From the NCBI RefSeq assembly GCF_001500065.1, contig NZ_LQIN01000023.1, positions 310,001-374,000 on the forward strand: a stretch of DNA of 64,000 bases. The letters run 5' to 3'. This document shows positions 1-7,685 of the stretch, in pieces (positions within the stretch are counted from its first letter, which is position 1; every line of letters starts with the position of its first letter). The notes under the pieces are model-generated. The model was not told where the DNA came from, did not search any database, and was given only the letters and a program-made list of their open reading frames with translations. Source of the DNA: Mycobacterium sp. IS-3022 (GTDB taxonomy: Bacteria > Actinomycetota > Actinomycetes > Mycobacteriales > Mycobacteriaceae). A program made the position numbers and the translations under genes.

Positions 1-285
1 GGAGTAGTTCTCCGTGCGCACGGTGGAGGCCCCGACCAGGATCACGTCGGCGGCATAGCGCATCAGCTCGAAGACGCTGCGGTCGCCCGGCCCGCCGAGC
101 GCAGCGGTCTTGCCGCCGGCGGTCGCGCCGCCGTCGATGCTCGCGATCATGTTGCCGCGCACCCAGCAGGTCTGCAGGTCGGTGGGGTAGGCGTAGAAGT
201 CGGCGAGCCGCCGGTCGGCGCTGTCGATCGGGGCGCCGTCGGTCCCCAGCACGGTGAACTGCGCCGCAGCGGCGGTATCGGGCAT
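1..285 (-). CDS. RibD-C family pyrimidine reductase (partial, N-terminal 95 aa)
   Basis: The gene runs off the left edge, so only the N-terminus is visible. It begins MPDTAAAAQF and contains a Rossmann-like start (NMIASIDGGAT, then VILVGASTVRTENYS) typical of the RibD C-terminal domain (dihydrofolate reductase-like fold), which reduces a pyrimidine intermediate of riboflavin synthesis with NADPH. In M. tuberculosis the Rv2671 protein of this family lies next to the AFG1-like ATPase Rv2670c, as here. The ATG at 285 is used; an in-frame GTG two codons upstream is an alternative. It is divergent from the ATPase gene, with a 34-bp shared upstream region. Confidence 0.8.
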   Translation of the reverse strand, partial: MPDTAAAAQFTVLGTDGAPIDSADRRLADFYAYPTDLQTCWVRGNMIASIDGGATAGGKTAALGGPGDRSVFELMRYAADVILVGASTVRTENYS

Positions 286-319
286 GAACACGATTGCAGC
301 ACGTCGATAAGGTGCCTGC

Positions 320-1357
320 ATGGACGGGTCCGGCGCGGTGCAACATCTGGTGGACCGTCACCCCGACGTCACACCGGACCGGTTGATCGCTCAACTGGTC
401 CCGCCGCCCACGTTCTCCGACGTCAGCTTCGACACCTACCTCCCAGACCCCGCGGAGCCGTCGCAGGCCGCGGCGGTGCAGTCATGCCTGCGGTTCTGCG
501 ATCAGGCGGAGCAGCGACGGGCGGGCAAGAAGAAGATTTTCGGCCGCCGTGAGGTGCTGCCCGGAGTCGGGCTGTATCTCGACGGCGGTTTCGGCGTCGG
601 AAAGACGCACCTGCTGGCGTCGTCGTATTACCGGCTGCCGGGGCCGAAGGCGTTCGCGACGTTCGGCGAGTTGACGCAGCTGGCAAGTGTTTTCGGCTTC
701 GTCGAGTGCATCGACCTGCTGGCCGACTACGTCGTGGTGTGCATCGACGAGTTCGAACTCGACGACCCGGGCAACACGACGCTGATCTCACGGCTGCTGT
801 CACAGCTCGTCGAACGCGGGGTGTCGGTGGCGGCGACTTCGAACACCCTGCCCGAGCAGCTCGGCGAGGGCCGCTTCGCCGCGCAGGACTTCCTGCGCGA
901 GATCAACACTCTCGCAGCGATTTTCGAGACGGTGCGCATCGACGGACCGGACTACCGGCACCGCGATCTACCGCCCGCGCCGGAGCCGCTGAGCGACGCC
1001 GAGGTCAGCGAGCGCGCCACGCAGACAGCCGGCGCGACGCTCGACGACTTCGATGCGCTGTGCGCGCACCTGGCCACCATGCACCCTTCGCGCTACCTGA
1101 CGCTGATCGAGGGTGTCAGCGCGGTCTTCGTCACCGGCGTGCACACGGTCGACGACCAGAATGTCGCGCTGCGCCTGGTGTCGCTGACCGACCGGCTGTA
1201 CGACGCGGGGATACCGGTGGTGGCGTCGGGTGCCAAGCTCGACACCATTTTCAGCGAGGACATGCTGGCGGGCGGTTTCCGCAAGAAGTACCTGCGCGCG
1301 ATCTCGCGGTTGCTCGCGCTGTCGAGGGAGGGCACCCCCCTCGGCGAGCAGACGTGA
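320..1357 (+). CDS. zapE: ZapE/AFG1-like AAA ATPase
   Basis: A 345-aa P-loop ATPase. The Walker A motif GGFGVGKTH lies near residue 92 and Walker B VVCIDEFELDD near residue 140, followed by a sensor-like AATSNTLP segment. This is the layout of the AFG1/ZapE family, whose members act at the division site or in membrane-protein quality control. The position next to the RibD-type gene matches Rv2670c of M. tuberculosis. Function in mycobacteria is inferred from the family only. Confidence 0.85.
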   Translation: MDGSGAVQHLVDRHPDVTPDRLIAQLVPPPTFSDVSFDTYLPDPAEPSQAAAVQSCLRFCDQAEQRRAGKKKIFGRREVLPGVGLYLDGGFGVGKTHLLASSYYRLPGPKAFATFGELTQLASVFGFVECIDLLADYVVVCIDEFELDDPGNTTLISRLLSQLVERGVSVAATSNTLPEQLGEGRFAAQDFLREINTLAAIFETVRIDGPDYRHRDLPPAPEPLSDAEVSERATQTAGATLDDFDALCAHLATMHPSRYLTLIEGVSAVFVTGVHTVDDQNVALRLVSLTDRLYDAGIPVVASGAKLDTIFSEDMLAGGFRKKYLRAISRLLALSREGTPLGEQT

Positions 1358-1405
1358 AATGCTCCGAAACCGCAGGTTTTTCGGGCACTTGGCTTCTGCT
1401 CGCGC

Positions 1406-1939
1406 TCAGATGGTCCGCACCATCACGTAGTCGTTCTCGATGCCGGCGCCCAACCGAAAGGTTTTCGTGCCGGTGACCGCGAACCCGTGCTTGGCGTAGA
1501 ACCGCTGCGCGCGGTGGTTCTCCTGGTTGACGCCGAGCCAGACCACCTTGGCGCCGAGATCCTCCGCCTCCCGCAGCGCCGCGGACATCAGCGCAGCCGC
1601 CACGCCGGCGCCGTGACGTTCGGGCAGCACATAGATCTTCGACACCTCGACGGCTGGTCGCAGTTCGACGGCGCGCTGCACATCGGGGTCGTCGGGCACG
1701 CCGCGAATCAGCAGCGCGTAGCCGGTGATTGGCCCATCGGAAGCACGAGCGACGAGTACCGCCCGGTCGGGCTCGGCGAGGTATTCGCGGAAGCGCGCTT
1801 CGGACAGGTTTTCGTCGATGAACGCCGCGATGTTGTCCGGTGTCGCCCCCGGCGGACAGGCGAGCGGGAAGGTGCGGGCCGCGACGTCGGCGACTTCGGC
1901 CAGGTCGGTGTCGACGGCCGTCGCGACGTCAATGTCCAA
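1406..1939 (-). CDS. GNAT family N-acetyltransferase
   Basis: A 177-aa single-domain acetyltransferase. The central strand EVSKIYVLPERHGAGVAAAL carries the acetyl-CoA pyrophosphate-binding motif (R/Q-x-x-G-x-G/A type), and the C-terminal NHRAQRFYAKHGF segment is the usual GNAT motif B. The substrate cannot be read from the sequence. It is convergent with the ZapE-like gene and sits downstream of the exported protein on the same strand with only 6 bp between them, so they are probably co-transcribed. Gene order matches Rv2669-Rv2668. Confidence 0.85.
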   Translation of the reverse strand: MDIDVATAVDTDLAEVADVAARTFPLACPPGATPDNIAAFIDENLSEARFREYLAEPDRAVLVARASDGPITGYALLIRGVPDDPDVQRAVELRPAVEVSKIYVLPERHGAGVAAALMSAALREAEDLGAKVVWLGVNQENHRAQRFYAKHGFAVTGTKTFRLGAGIENDYVMVRTI

Positions 1940-1945
1940 CGGCGA

Positions 1946-2437
1946 CTACACGTTCCATTGAGCCAGGTGCTCGCCGGTGACCCGGTCGAGCAACACCACG
2001 TTTGACACCAGGTCGCGGTAGCAGTCCCAGAAGACCGCACCGCTGACCGTCGACCCCGCGGGCGCGTTGCCCAGCGCGCGCTGCAGCGCGTCGGGAGCAT
2101 CGGTGTTGCGCGGTTCGTAGCTGTCGCCCGTCGCCGTGACGCCGCGGAAGCTGTAGGTGATCGACTGGGCGTACGGCGTCGGCACCTGAATCGGATGCAC
2201 AGTCACCCAGGCGCGCCACACCTGGTGGCGCGGTGGCCGCGGCGGATAGCCGAAGCCGGGCGGGATGGGAGACGGGTCCACGCTGTGCACGGTGATGTCG
2301 GCGACCAGGCCCTTGAACTTGACCTGCAACGTGTCGCCCAGCCTGCCGATCGGAGCGGTGACCGCCGACGCAGGCGCAGCGACTATCCCGGCGACAGTCG
2401 CCATCGCGGCGACGAGGAGCACGAACCAGCGACGCAT
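1946..2437 (-). CDS. Exported protein (Rv2668-like)
   Basis: A 163-aa protein. The start at 2437 is chosen because it gives a classical Sec signal peptide (MRRWFVLLVAAMATVAGIV, cleavage expected after ASA near residue 25). An upstream in-frame start would add a poorly conserved arginine-rich segment. The mature part has a predicted beta-rich fold with no catalytic motif that I recognise. It is probably secreted or cell-wall located. Function unknown; synteny with Rv2668 is the main support. Confidence 0.75.
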   Translation of the reverse strand: MRRWFVLLVAAMATVAGIVAAPASAVTAPIGRLGDTLQVKFKGLVADITVHSVDPSPIPPGFGYPPRPPRHQVWRAWVTVHPIQVPTPYAQSITYSFRGVTATGDSYEPRNTDAPDALQRALGNAPAGSTVSGAVFWDCYRDLVSNVVLLDRVTGEHLAQWNV

Positions 2438-2493
2438 CCCCGCATGATCGCACACACTGAAACGTGTTACAGCTGCTTCCGCGTCAGGCACGC

Positions 2494-3087
2494 TCAGGCG
2501 GCCTCGAGATCCAGCAGCGCCGACTTGGCCGCCGGGCCACCGACGTACTGCCCGGTGGATCCGTCCGACCGCACGACGCGGTGGCACGGGATCACCACCG
2601 GCAGCGGGTTGTGCGCGCATGCGGTCCCGACGGCGCGCACGGCGCGCGGATTCCCGACGGCGGCGGCGACGGTCGCGTAGCTTTCGCGCCGGCCGTAGCC
2701 GATGTCGCGCAGGTGCTCGATCACGCTGCGCCGGAAGCCCGCGGTGAGCCGCAGGTCGATCGGCACGTCGAACACCGTGCGACGTTTGGCGAAGTACTCG
2801 TCGAGTTGACGTGCGACGGGGTCCAGTCGGCCCGGCGCGCGCAGGATGCGGGGGCTGACGGCCTCCGCCAGTCGGTTGAGCGCGGTGTCGTGGCCCTCGA
2901 TGTCGAAGGCGACGCGTACCAACCCGGCGGTGGTGGCGGCCAGCAGCAGAGGACCGACGGGACTGTCGATAGTGCGGTAGGCGATGTCGAGCGTGCCGTC
3001 GTCATCGGCGGCGCGTTCCAGTCGTCGGTGCAGCCGGTCGAGCGTTTCGTGATCGGCGTGCAGAGCGTCAAACACGTTGGCAGTCAT
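2494..3087 (-). CDS. ogt: Methylated-DNA--protein-cysteine methyltransferase
   Basis: A 197-aa suicide DNA repair enzyme that moves the alkyl group from O6-alkylguanine to its own cysteine. The active site IPCHRVV is present near residue 167, preceded by the helix-turn-helix GYGRRESYATVAAAVGNPRAVRAVG and the asparagine hinge NPLPVVIPCH. It is longer at the N-terminus (about 35 residues) than a minimal Ogt. Its ATG overlaps the stop of the upstream ECF sigma factor by 4 nt (ATGA), so the two are translationally coupled. Confidence 0.93.
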   Translation of the reverse strand: MTANVFDALHADHETLDRLHRRLERAADDDGTLDIAYRTIDSPVGPLLLAATTAGLVRVAFDIEGHDTALNRLAEAVSPRILRAPGRLDPVARQLDEYFAKRRTVFDVPIDLRLTAGFRRSVIEHLRDIGYGRRESYATVAAAVGNPRAVRAVGTACAHNPLPVVIPCHRVVRSDGSTGQYVGGPAAKSALLDLEAA

Positions 3088-3566
3088 GAAATTTGGTCCT
3101 CCCGGTAGAACTTGCGCAGGGTCTTGATGCCGTCAGCCGAAGCGCGGCGCGCGGCGTCGGGGGTATTGCCGAGCAAATCGGCGATCTCGCTGAACGGCAG
3201 GCCGGCGATGTGGTGATAGGCGACGGCCTGTCGCTGCTTGGCGGGCAGGCGTGCCAGGGCATCCCACAGGTCGTGGTCGCGGGCCGCCGGGTCCGCGCGC
3301 GGTGACGCCAGATCCGGCATCGGGTCGGTGGGCGTCGGCCGGCGCGAGCGGGCGCGGCCGACGTCGAGGGCGCGGCGGTGGGCGATGGTGACGAGCCAAG
3401 CCTCGACGTTCGCGTCCGCGGGCAACTGTGGGTAGGCGCGCAACGCGGACAGGAACGTCTCGGACCAGGCGTCCTCGGCGTCGACGGGGCCGACGACCGC
3501 GCGGCAGACCCGCAGCACGGTGGGTCCGTGCTGGGCCACCACCTCTTCGAACGGTCGCACTCTCAC
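3084..3566 (-). CDS. ECF-type RNA polymerase sigma factor
   Basis: A 160-aa sigma-70 family protein. Region 2 spans residues 8-75 (VEAWLVTIAHRRALDVGRARSR is region 2.4-like) and region 4 spans about 100-150 (LPAKQRQAVAYHHIAGLPFSEIADLLG helix-turn-helix). No anti-sigma gene lies beside it; instead it overlaps ogt by 4 nt. This suggests, by inference, that the factor controls or is controlled with alkylation repair. Start: GTG at 3566; a GTG two codons downstream is equally possible. Confidence 0.88.
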   Translation of the reverse strand: MRVRPFEEVVAQHGPTVLRVCRAVVGPVDAEDAWSETFLSALRAYPQLPADANVEAWLVTIAHRRALDVGRARSRRPTPTDPMPDLASPRADPAARDHDLWDALARLPAKQRQAVAYHHIAGLPFSEIADLLGNTPDAARRASADGIKTLRKFYREDQIS

Positions 3567-3601
3567 ATCATGAAGACGCCGCGGCGTCGCCGGGTGTGAG
3601 A

Positions 3602-4327
3602 TCAGTCCTTGGTGAAGGCTTCCAGTGCGGCGACGAGTTCACTTTCGAAGCGGTCCTTGTCGACGCCGACGCGGTGCAGGGGACCGTCGTCGTCCTCGGC
3701 TTCCCACAGCGCGAGCAGGATGTGCTCGGTGCCGATGTAGTTGTGTCCCAATCGAAGTGCCTGACGGAACGTCAGCTCGAGCGCCTTCTTCGCGGCGGCG
3801 TTGAACGGGATGAGCGTGGGCAGCTCATCCGCGGTCCGCTCCGGCAGCGACACCACCTTGGTCACCGCGTCGACGTCGACGCCCTGTGCGGCCAGCAACT
3901 TGGCGGCCAGGCCGTTGGGGTCCTTGAACAACGCCAAAAGCAGGTGATCGGAGCCGATCTCCGGATTTCCGGCCGCATGGGCCAGGTTCTGCGCCTCCAC
4001 GACGACGTTGCGAGCGCGGGGCGTGAACCGGCTGAACCCGGCGTTCGGGTCGAGCACATCGGCGTCGGTCGGCATTTTGGGGACGAAGCGCTTCTGGGCG
4101 GCCTGCTTGGTGACGCCCATGCATTTGCCGATCTCCGTCCACGACGCCCCGGACCGGCGGGCCTGGTCGACGAAGTGGCCGATCAGGTGGTCGGCGATCT
4201 CGCCGAGGGCTTCGGCGGCCAACACCGCGTCGGTGAGCTGGTCGAGGGGCTCGGAGTGCACTTCCTTGATGACGTCGATGAGGTCGTCGAGCCGTACCGG
4301 GTTGGTGATCTTCGCGTTCTCCGTCAT
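3602..4327 (-). CDS. clpC2: ClpC2-type Clp N-domain protein with N-terminal HTH
   Basis: A 241-aa protein without an ATPase module. Residues 1-85 hold a helix-turn-helix-like segment (GASWTEIGKCMGVTKQAAQKRF). Residues 97-240 hold two Clp-N repeats (FTPRARNVVVEAQNLAHAAG and FNAAAKKALELTFRQALRLG, the second followed by IGTEHILLALW). In M. tuberculosis Rv2667 (ClpC2) binds cyclomarin-type antibiotics through such a domain and is reported to repress its own promoter. Two palindromes immediately upstream fit that autoregulation. The ATG sits right after a TANNNT -10 sequence, suggesting a leaderless transcript. Confidence 0.85.
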   Translation of the reverse strand: MTENAKITNPVRLDDLIDVIKEVHSEPLDQLTDAVLAAEALGEIADHLIGHFVDQARRSGASWTEIGKCMGVTKQAAQKRFVPKMPTDADVLDPNAGFSRFTPRARNVVVEAQNLAHAAGNPEIGSDHLLLALFKDPNGLAAKLLAAQGVDVDAVTKVVSLPERTADELPTLIPFNAAAKKALELTFRQALRLGHNYIGTEHILLALWEAEDDDGPLHRVGVDKDRFESELVAALEAFTKD

Positions 4328-4329
4328 GT

Positions 4330-4375
4330 GTCAACCTTAGGTTGACGGCGGACGCTGCGTCAACCGTTGGTTGAC
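4330..4375 (-). promoter_or_regulatory. Twin palindromic operators and leaderless promoter of clpC2
   Basis: Two 17-bp palindromes, GTCAACCTTAGGTTGAC (4330-4346) and GTCAACCGTTGGTTGAC (4359-4375), share the half-site GTCAACC and are 29 bp apart centre to centre. On the minus strand the upstream one supplies a TTGACG -35 and the downstream one a TAAGGT -10 with 18-bp spacing. The -10 ends 6 nt before the ATG, so transcription should start at the start codon. Binding would cover the whole promoter. The most likely ligand is the HTH of the clpC2 product itself (inference). Confidence 0.75.
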
Positions 4376-4848
4376 GATCGCGGGTATCCGCGCTTGACCG
4401 TGCGATCGAGGATGCCCAGTGTCGCCCGCAACGCATTTTCGGACACGACGGGGAAGATGCCGGCGTCCCGCCAGTGCTGGTCGATGTCGGACCAGTCGTA
4501 GAACGACGTCACCTGCGTGCCGTCGGCGGCGGGTTCCAAGCGATAGCCGTAGACGTGGCCGATCTGCGGGCGAATCCGGCCGAGAATGGTCCACGAGATC
4601 AGGGCGTCCTGCTCGAAGTCGCGGATCGACACGGTGACGTCGTATTTGCCCATCGGAAAGTCGTTGAGCGCCTCGCGGTCCATGTGTACGACGAAGGTGT
4701 CACCGGCTGCGCGGACCCGATCACCCTCGGCGTCCTGCAGCATTCCGGTCGCGTCGATTGCGACGTGCCCGTGAGGGTCGGTCAGCACGGCGAATATGTC
4801 GGACGCGGGTGCGTCGATGGTGCGTTGAACTTCGATTCGGTCGGCCAT
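4360..4848 (-). CDS. SRPBCC (START-like) family protein
   Basis: A 162-aa protein starting MADRIEVQRTIDAPASDIFAVL, the standard first strand and helix of the polyketide cyclase/START-like ligand-binding fold. Later segments (ISWTILGRIRPQIGHVYGYRLEP, TSFYDWSDIDQHW) complete the helix-grip. The ligand is unknown. Its stop codon lies inside the second clpC2 operator, so the clpC2 promoter is embedded in the end of this gene. Start chosen at the second in-frame ATG; no strong ribosome binding site is visible. Confidence 0.8.
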   Translation of the reverse strand: MADRIEVQRTIDAPASDIFAVLTDPHGHVAIDATGMLQDAEGDRVRAAGDTFVVHMDREALNDFPMGKYDVTVSIRDFEQDALISWTILGRIRPQIGHVYGYRLEPAADGTQVTSFYDWSDIDQHWRDAGIFPVVSENALRATLGILDRTVKRGYPRSSTNG

Positions 4849-4924
4849 TGGCAAATCATGTCAAGGTTGCAGAACTTGGGGGGAGTCGTTTTGGTCAATG
4901 CGGCCGGGGTATCCGGAAGTTGCT

Positions 4925-5278
4925 ATGCGCAACCACATTGACCCGGCCCGCGTACAGTCTGCCGTCTTGCGTCGCGCGATCACGTTCATCAACGAGAACG
5001 CGCACAGGGAAATAACACTCAGCGATATTGCCGCCGCCGTCAACGTGACGCCGCGTTCGGTGCAGTACGCGTTTCGGCGGCACCTCGGCATGACTCCACT
5101 GGAGTATCTCCGGCGGGTGCGCCTCGATCGCGCGCACCGGGAACTGCAAACTGCGGACCCGCGCAGGGACACCGTGATGGCGATTGCGGGCCGGTGGGGA
5201 TTCAGTCACGCCGGCCGATTCAGCAGCGTCTACAAGCGGACCTTCGGGACCGCGCCCAGCGAGACGCTACGCACCTGA
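4925..5278 (+). CDS. AraC-family DNA-binding domain protein (no sensor domain)
   Basis: A 117-aa protein that consists almost only of the two helix-turn-helix motifs of the AraC C-terminal domain (EITLSDIAAAVNVTPRSVQYAFRRHLG and VMAIAGRWGFSHAGRFSSVYKRTFG). Typical AraC regulators have an extra 150-200 residues for sensing or dimerisation, absent here. An ATG 27 bp upstream is also in frame; the one at 4925 follows GGAAG at a good distance. It is divergent from the SRPBCC gene, which it may regulate (inference). Confidence 0.85.
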   Translation: MRNHIDPARVQSAVLRRAITFINENAHREITLSDIAAAVNVTPRSVQYAFRRHLGMTPLEYLRRVRLDRAHRELQTADPRRDTVMAIAGRWGFSHAGRFSSVYKRTFGTAPSETLRT

Positions 5279-5283
5279 GGTTC

Positions 5284-5703
5284 CTATCTCGGGAAGAAAC
5301 CTTCGCGGGTGAAGAAGCCGGGCTGCCAGCCGCGCGCTCCGAGGCACAGCATCGGCCGTCCATCGGGCGCCTGGGCGGCGGCTTGTGGCTTGGGGCAGGG
5401 CGATCCGACCTCCTGCACGCCGTACAGCTCGTAGGCGGCGACCCAGAAGCCGGTGTAGACCGGCGGCCACTGGTTCTCGATCCAGCGGCACTGCAAGACT
5501 TCGCCGCCGGGTCCGCGGCCGAACGTGAAGCGCTCCATGTTGGTGCATGGAGCGGTGAGGTGCGCGTCGTAGTTCATGCCCGGCACATCGGTGGCGTAGC
5601 GGCCGGGCGTGTCGGGGTAGTCCCTGTCGTCAGCGGCGGCGAACGGGGCCGCGCAGACGGCGGCGCAGGCGATCGCAGCGGCGGCGAATAGTTGGCGAAT
5701 CAT
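5284..5703 (-). CDS. Small exported protein of unknown function
   Basis: A 139-aa protein with a clear signal peptide (residues 1-24, cleavage after FAAA) and four cysteines in the mature part (CTNMERF, LQCRWIENQWPP, GSPCPKP, MLCLGARG) that could form two disulfides. No enzyme motif is visible. The tryptophan- and proline-rich style is that of short secreted mycobacterial proteins of unknown role. It is convergent with the AraC-like gene, with 5 bp between the stop codons. Confidence 0.75.
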   Translation of the reverse strand: MIRQLFAAAAIACAAVCAAPFAAADDRDYPDTPGRYATDVPGMNYDAHLTAPCTNMERFTFGRGPGGEVLQCRWIENQWPPVYTGFWVAAYELYGVQEVGSPCPKPQAAAQAPDGRPMLCLGARGWQPGFFTREGFFPR

Positions 5704-5835
5704 GTCCCACCCTTTGGGTCGTCATGACCGGTCGGTCTGCAGCAAAGCGTAGTAGGTGAACCGCCACCGCCGAGCGTTTTCCCGACACGCGGGCACCGGT
5801 GGACCCTGAGCCCGCCGGTAGTCCAGGCACTGAGG

Positions 5836-6006
5836 TCATGTAGGCGGATCGTGAAAGACGCGCAGGATGTCGCCGCCGGGGTAATGCTCACGATGTGTCT
5901 CCGCAGCGTCGGCGCAGCTGCCCGCGATGACGACGCGGGAGGTCTGGACTCCGCCGGCTCGGCTGATGACGGTGTAGTGATCGTCCATCAGATTGGTGGT
6001 GGTCAT
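5836..6006 (-). CDS. Small hypothetical protein (56 aa)
   Basis: A 56-aa protein, MTTTNLMDDHYTVISR onward, with a beta-strand-like pattern (YTVISRAGGVQTSRVVIAGS) and an acidic middle. The start is set by a good ribosome binding site, AAAGGA, 7 nt upstream of the ATG. A longer reading to 6117 exists but lacks such a site. No domain is recognised. Confidence 0.6.
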   Translation of the reverse strand: MTTTNLMDDHYTVISRAGGVQTSRVVIAGSCADAAETHREHYPGGDILRVFHDPPT

Positions 6007-6241
6007 CGGAAATCCTTTCTGTGTTTGGGGACGACGGATACGGGCATGAAGGTATTGACGTTTCGGGCTTGGACGCGTCGGCTGATCGGCCGTTCTTCCG
6101 GATGACATCGACTCCACCGATCGGGGGAAATGCCGCTTCGGAAGTTCTTTGCCGGGGCTGACGGGATGTCATTGAACTTGCTCGATTCGAATGAGACGAT
6201 CAGCGCAGTAACGACTTTCGACTCGACGGATAGAGCGGCAA

Positions 6242-6550
6242 TTGATTGCAATCGCGGTGGTGCTGCTGATCCTGGCGGCTGTCATGATCGTGTTCGGCCT
6301 CGTGCTGTACGGCAACGGTGTCGGCGAAGTTCCCGATGAACCGGGCCGCGAGCCGGCAGCCACCAGGCGGGGCCTGGCGCGCATCTCGTGGAAAGACCTC
6401 TTTGCGCGGATGAAGACGTCGATCAAAGACATGCTCAACGACGAGGCAAGCCGCGCCCAGCAGCTGACGGCGACCGGCGCGTTTTTCGTCATGGTCGGGC
6501 TCATCGTCGTCGTGCTTGCCCTGCTGGCGATCATCGCTGCCATGGTCTGA
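6242..6550 (+). CDS. Small two-span membrane protein
   Basis: A 102-aa protein starting at TTG 6242, the only usable start after an in-frame stop at 6209. It has one membrane span at residues 2-24 (AVVLLILAAVMIVFGLVLYG), a hydrophilic charged loop of about 50 residues, and a second span at 78-101 (FFVMVGLIVVVLALLAIIAA). Both ends would face the same side. Function unknown. Confidence 0.65.
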   Translation: MIAIAVVLLILAAVMIVFGLVLYGNGVGEVPDEPGREPAATRRGLARISWKDLFARMKTSIKDMLNDEASRAQQLTATGAFFVMVGLIVVVLALLAIIAAMV

Positions 6551-6726
6551 CGACAGACAGCTCCTAGGAATCTTGCATTCGGAAAGTTCCGGCGTGAAGT
6601 AGCTATTGGCGGAAGCGTCAAAACTGCATGCGCTTGGGCGCAGTCAGGCAGACTGAATCACGGGCAAATGACGACAGTGTGCGAATACGGGGGAGTCGTG
6701 TCTGCCCAGCGAGGAGTTGCGACGCG

Positions 6727-7395
6727 ATGAGTTGGGCAACTATGGTCTCGGCCACCTTGGTGCCGTTCGCATCCGTCGTATCCACTGCGGCCGTGGCGAT
6801 TTGGACGAAACGCATCGACGCGAAGACCAAGAAGGAAGAAAGAGACCACGCTCTGGTCTTGGACTACGAGAAGCGGGCGGGGGAAGACAAGAAGGCCGCG
6901 CTGAAGCGTCTCATTTCAGCGACCCTCCACCTCAAGCGCGGGGCAGAACAACTCGCCGGGTCCGAAGCGACCGAACAGAGCCTGAGCCAAAGGCGGGCGG
7001 AAGCCATTCGGCAGCTGTACGAATTTCGTGTTCGGCTGGGTATGGACGACGGAATTGCCGAGTTGATGATGTATGCCGCAGAACCGGTTCGTGACCTCAC
7101 CGAAGTGGTGCTTGACGAATGGGACCGCCAGTTCCGTGAGCACGGCTACTCGTTGGCGCAGTTGGATGCGTGCAAGCGACGATTGGTTCAGACAGCGGGG
7201 GACGTCCCACCAACCGATGAACAGGCGATCTTCGCGGAGCGCAAGTGGGCCGAGCTGAAAGAAGAAGAAGGACAGTGGCTCAAGCGACTGGGCGATGAGG
7301 CGGACATCGACGTCGAGGCGCTGGTGGAGCTGTGCAAGACCATTCTGAAAGCCGCCCACAAGGATCTCCGCGGCGGCTACGGCGTAGAAGCCTGA
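6727..7395 (+). CDS. Hypothetical membrane-anchored coiled-coil protein
   Basis: A 222-aa protein. An N-terminal membrane segment (residues 8-26) is followed by a long, charged, mostly helical body (TKRIDAKTKKEERDHALVLD onward) with heptad-like spacing. No family is recognised. The codon style and the AT-rich flanks differ from the core genes at the right of the window, and it lies in a block without synteny to M. tuberculosis, so it is probably acquired. The ATG at 6727 is preferred because it puts the membrane segment at the N-terminus. Confidence 0.65.
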   Translation: MSWATMVSATLVPFASVVSTAAVAIWTKRIDAKTKKEERDHALVLDYEKRAGEDKKAALKRLISATLHLKRGAEQLAGSEATEQSLSQRRAEAIRQLYEFRVRLGMDDGIAELMMYAAEPVRDLTEVVLDEWDRQFREHGYSLAQLDACKRRLVQTAGDVPPTDEQAIFAERKWAELKEEEGQWLKRLGDEADIDVEALVELCKTILKAAHKDLRGGYGVEA

Positions 7396-7466
7396 CTGAC
7401 GCAAGGCTTCCGCAACTGATTTGTTGGCAGCGGTGACGCCTATAGACAGTCGGATGCGGTCACCCC

Positions 7467-7685
7467 TCAAGGCTTATCGTCCGCGGCGCCGGTCGACCCG
7501 CCGACTCCTGGCGCCGGATTGGGAACCCGCTTTCCGCAGTCCTGGCACGTCCCCCAATTTGATGTGCCAGCGTCGATTTGGGCGTCCTGCATTGCTCCCG
7601 AGCCCTTGACGCTGACGCGTAAGTGGGTGCAGTTCTCGGGGTCGTTCGGGTACTGAATCGAATCATCATGAGCGTCATCGGCCAT
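7467..7685 (-). CDS. Small acidic CxxC protein (72 aa)
   Basis: A 72-aa hydrophilic protein, MADDAHDDSIQYPNDPENC onward, with Cys residues at positions 19, 47 and 50 (CTHLRV and CQDCGKR). The CQDCG knuckle suggests a small zinc-binding or redox site. A second reading frame covers the same DNA, but the amino acid composition of this frame is more protein-like. It is convergent with the coiled-coil protein gene. Function unknown. Confidence 0.5.
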   Translation of the reverse strand: MADDAHDDSIQYPNDPENCTHLRVSVKGSGAMQDAQIDAGTSNWGTCQDCGKRVPNPAPGVGGSTGAADDKP

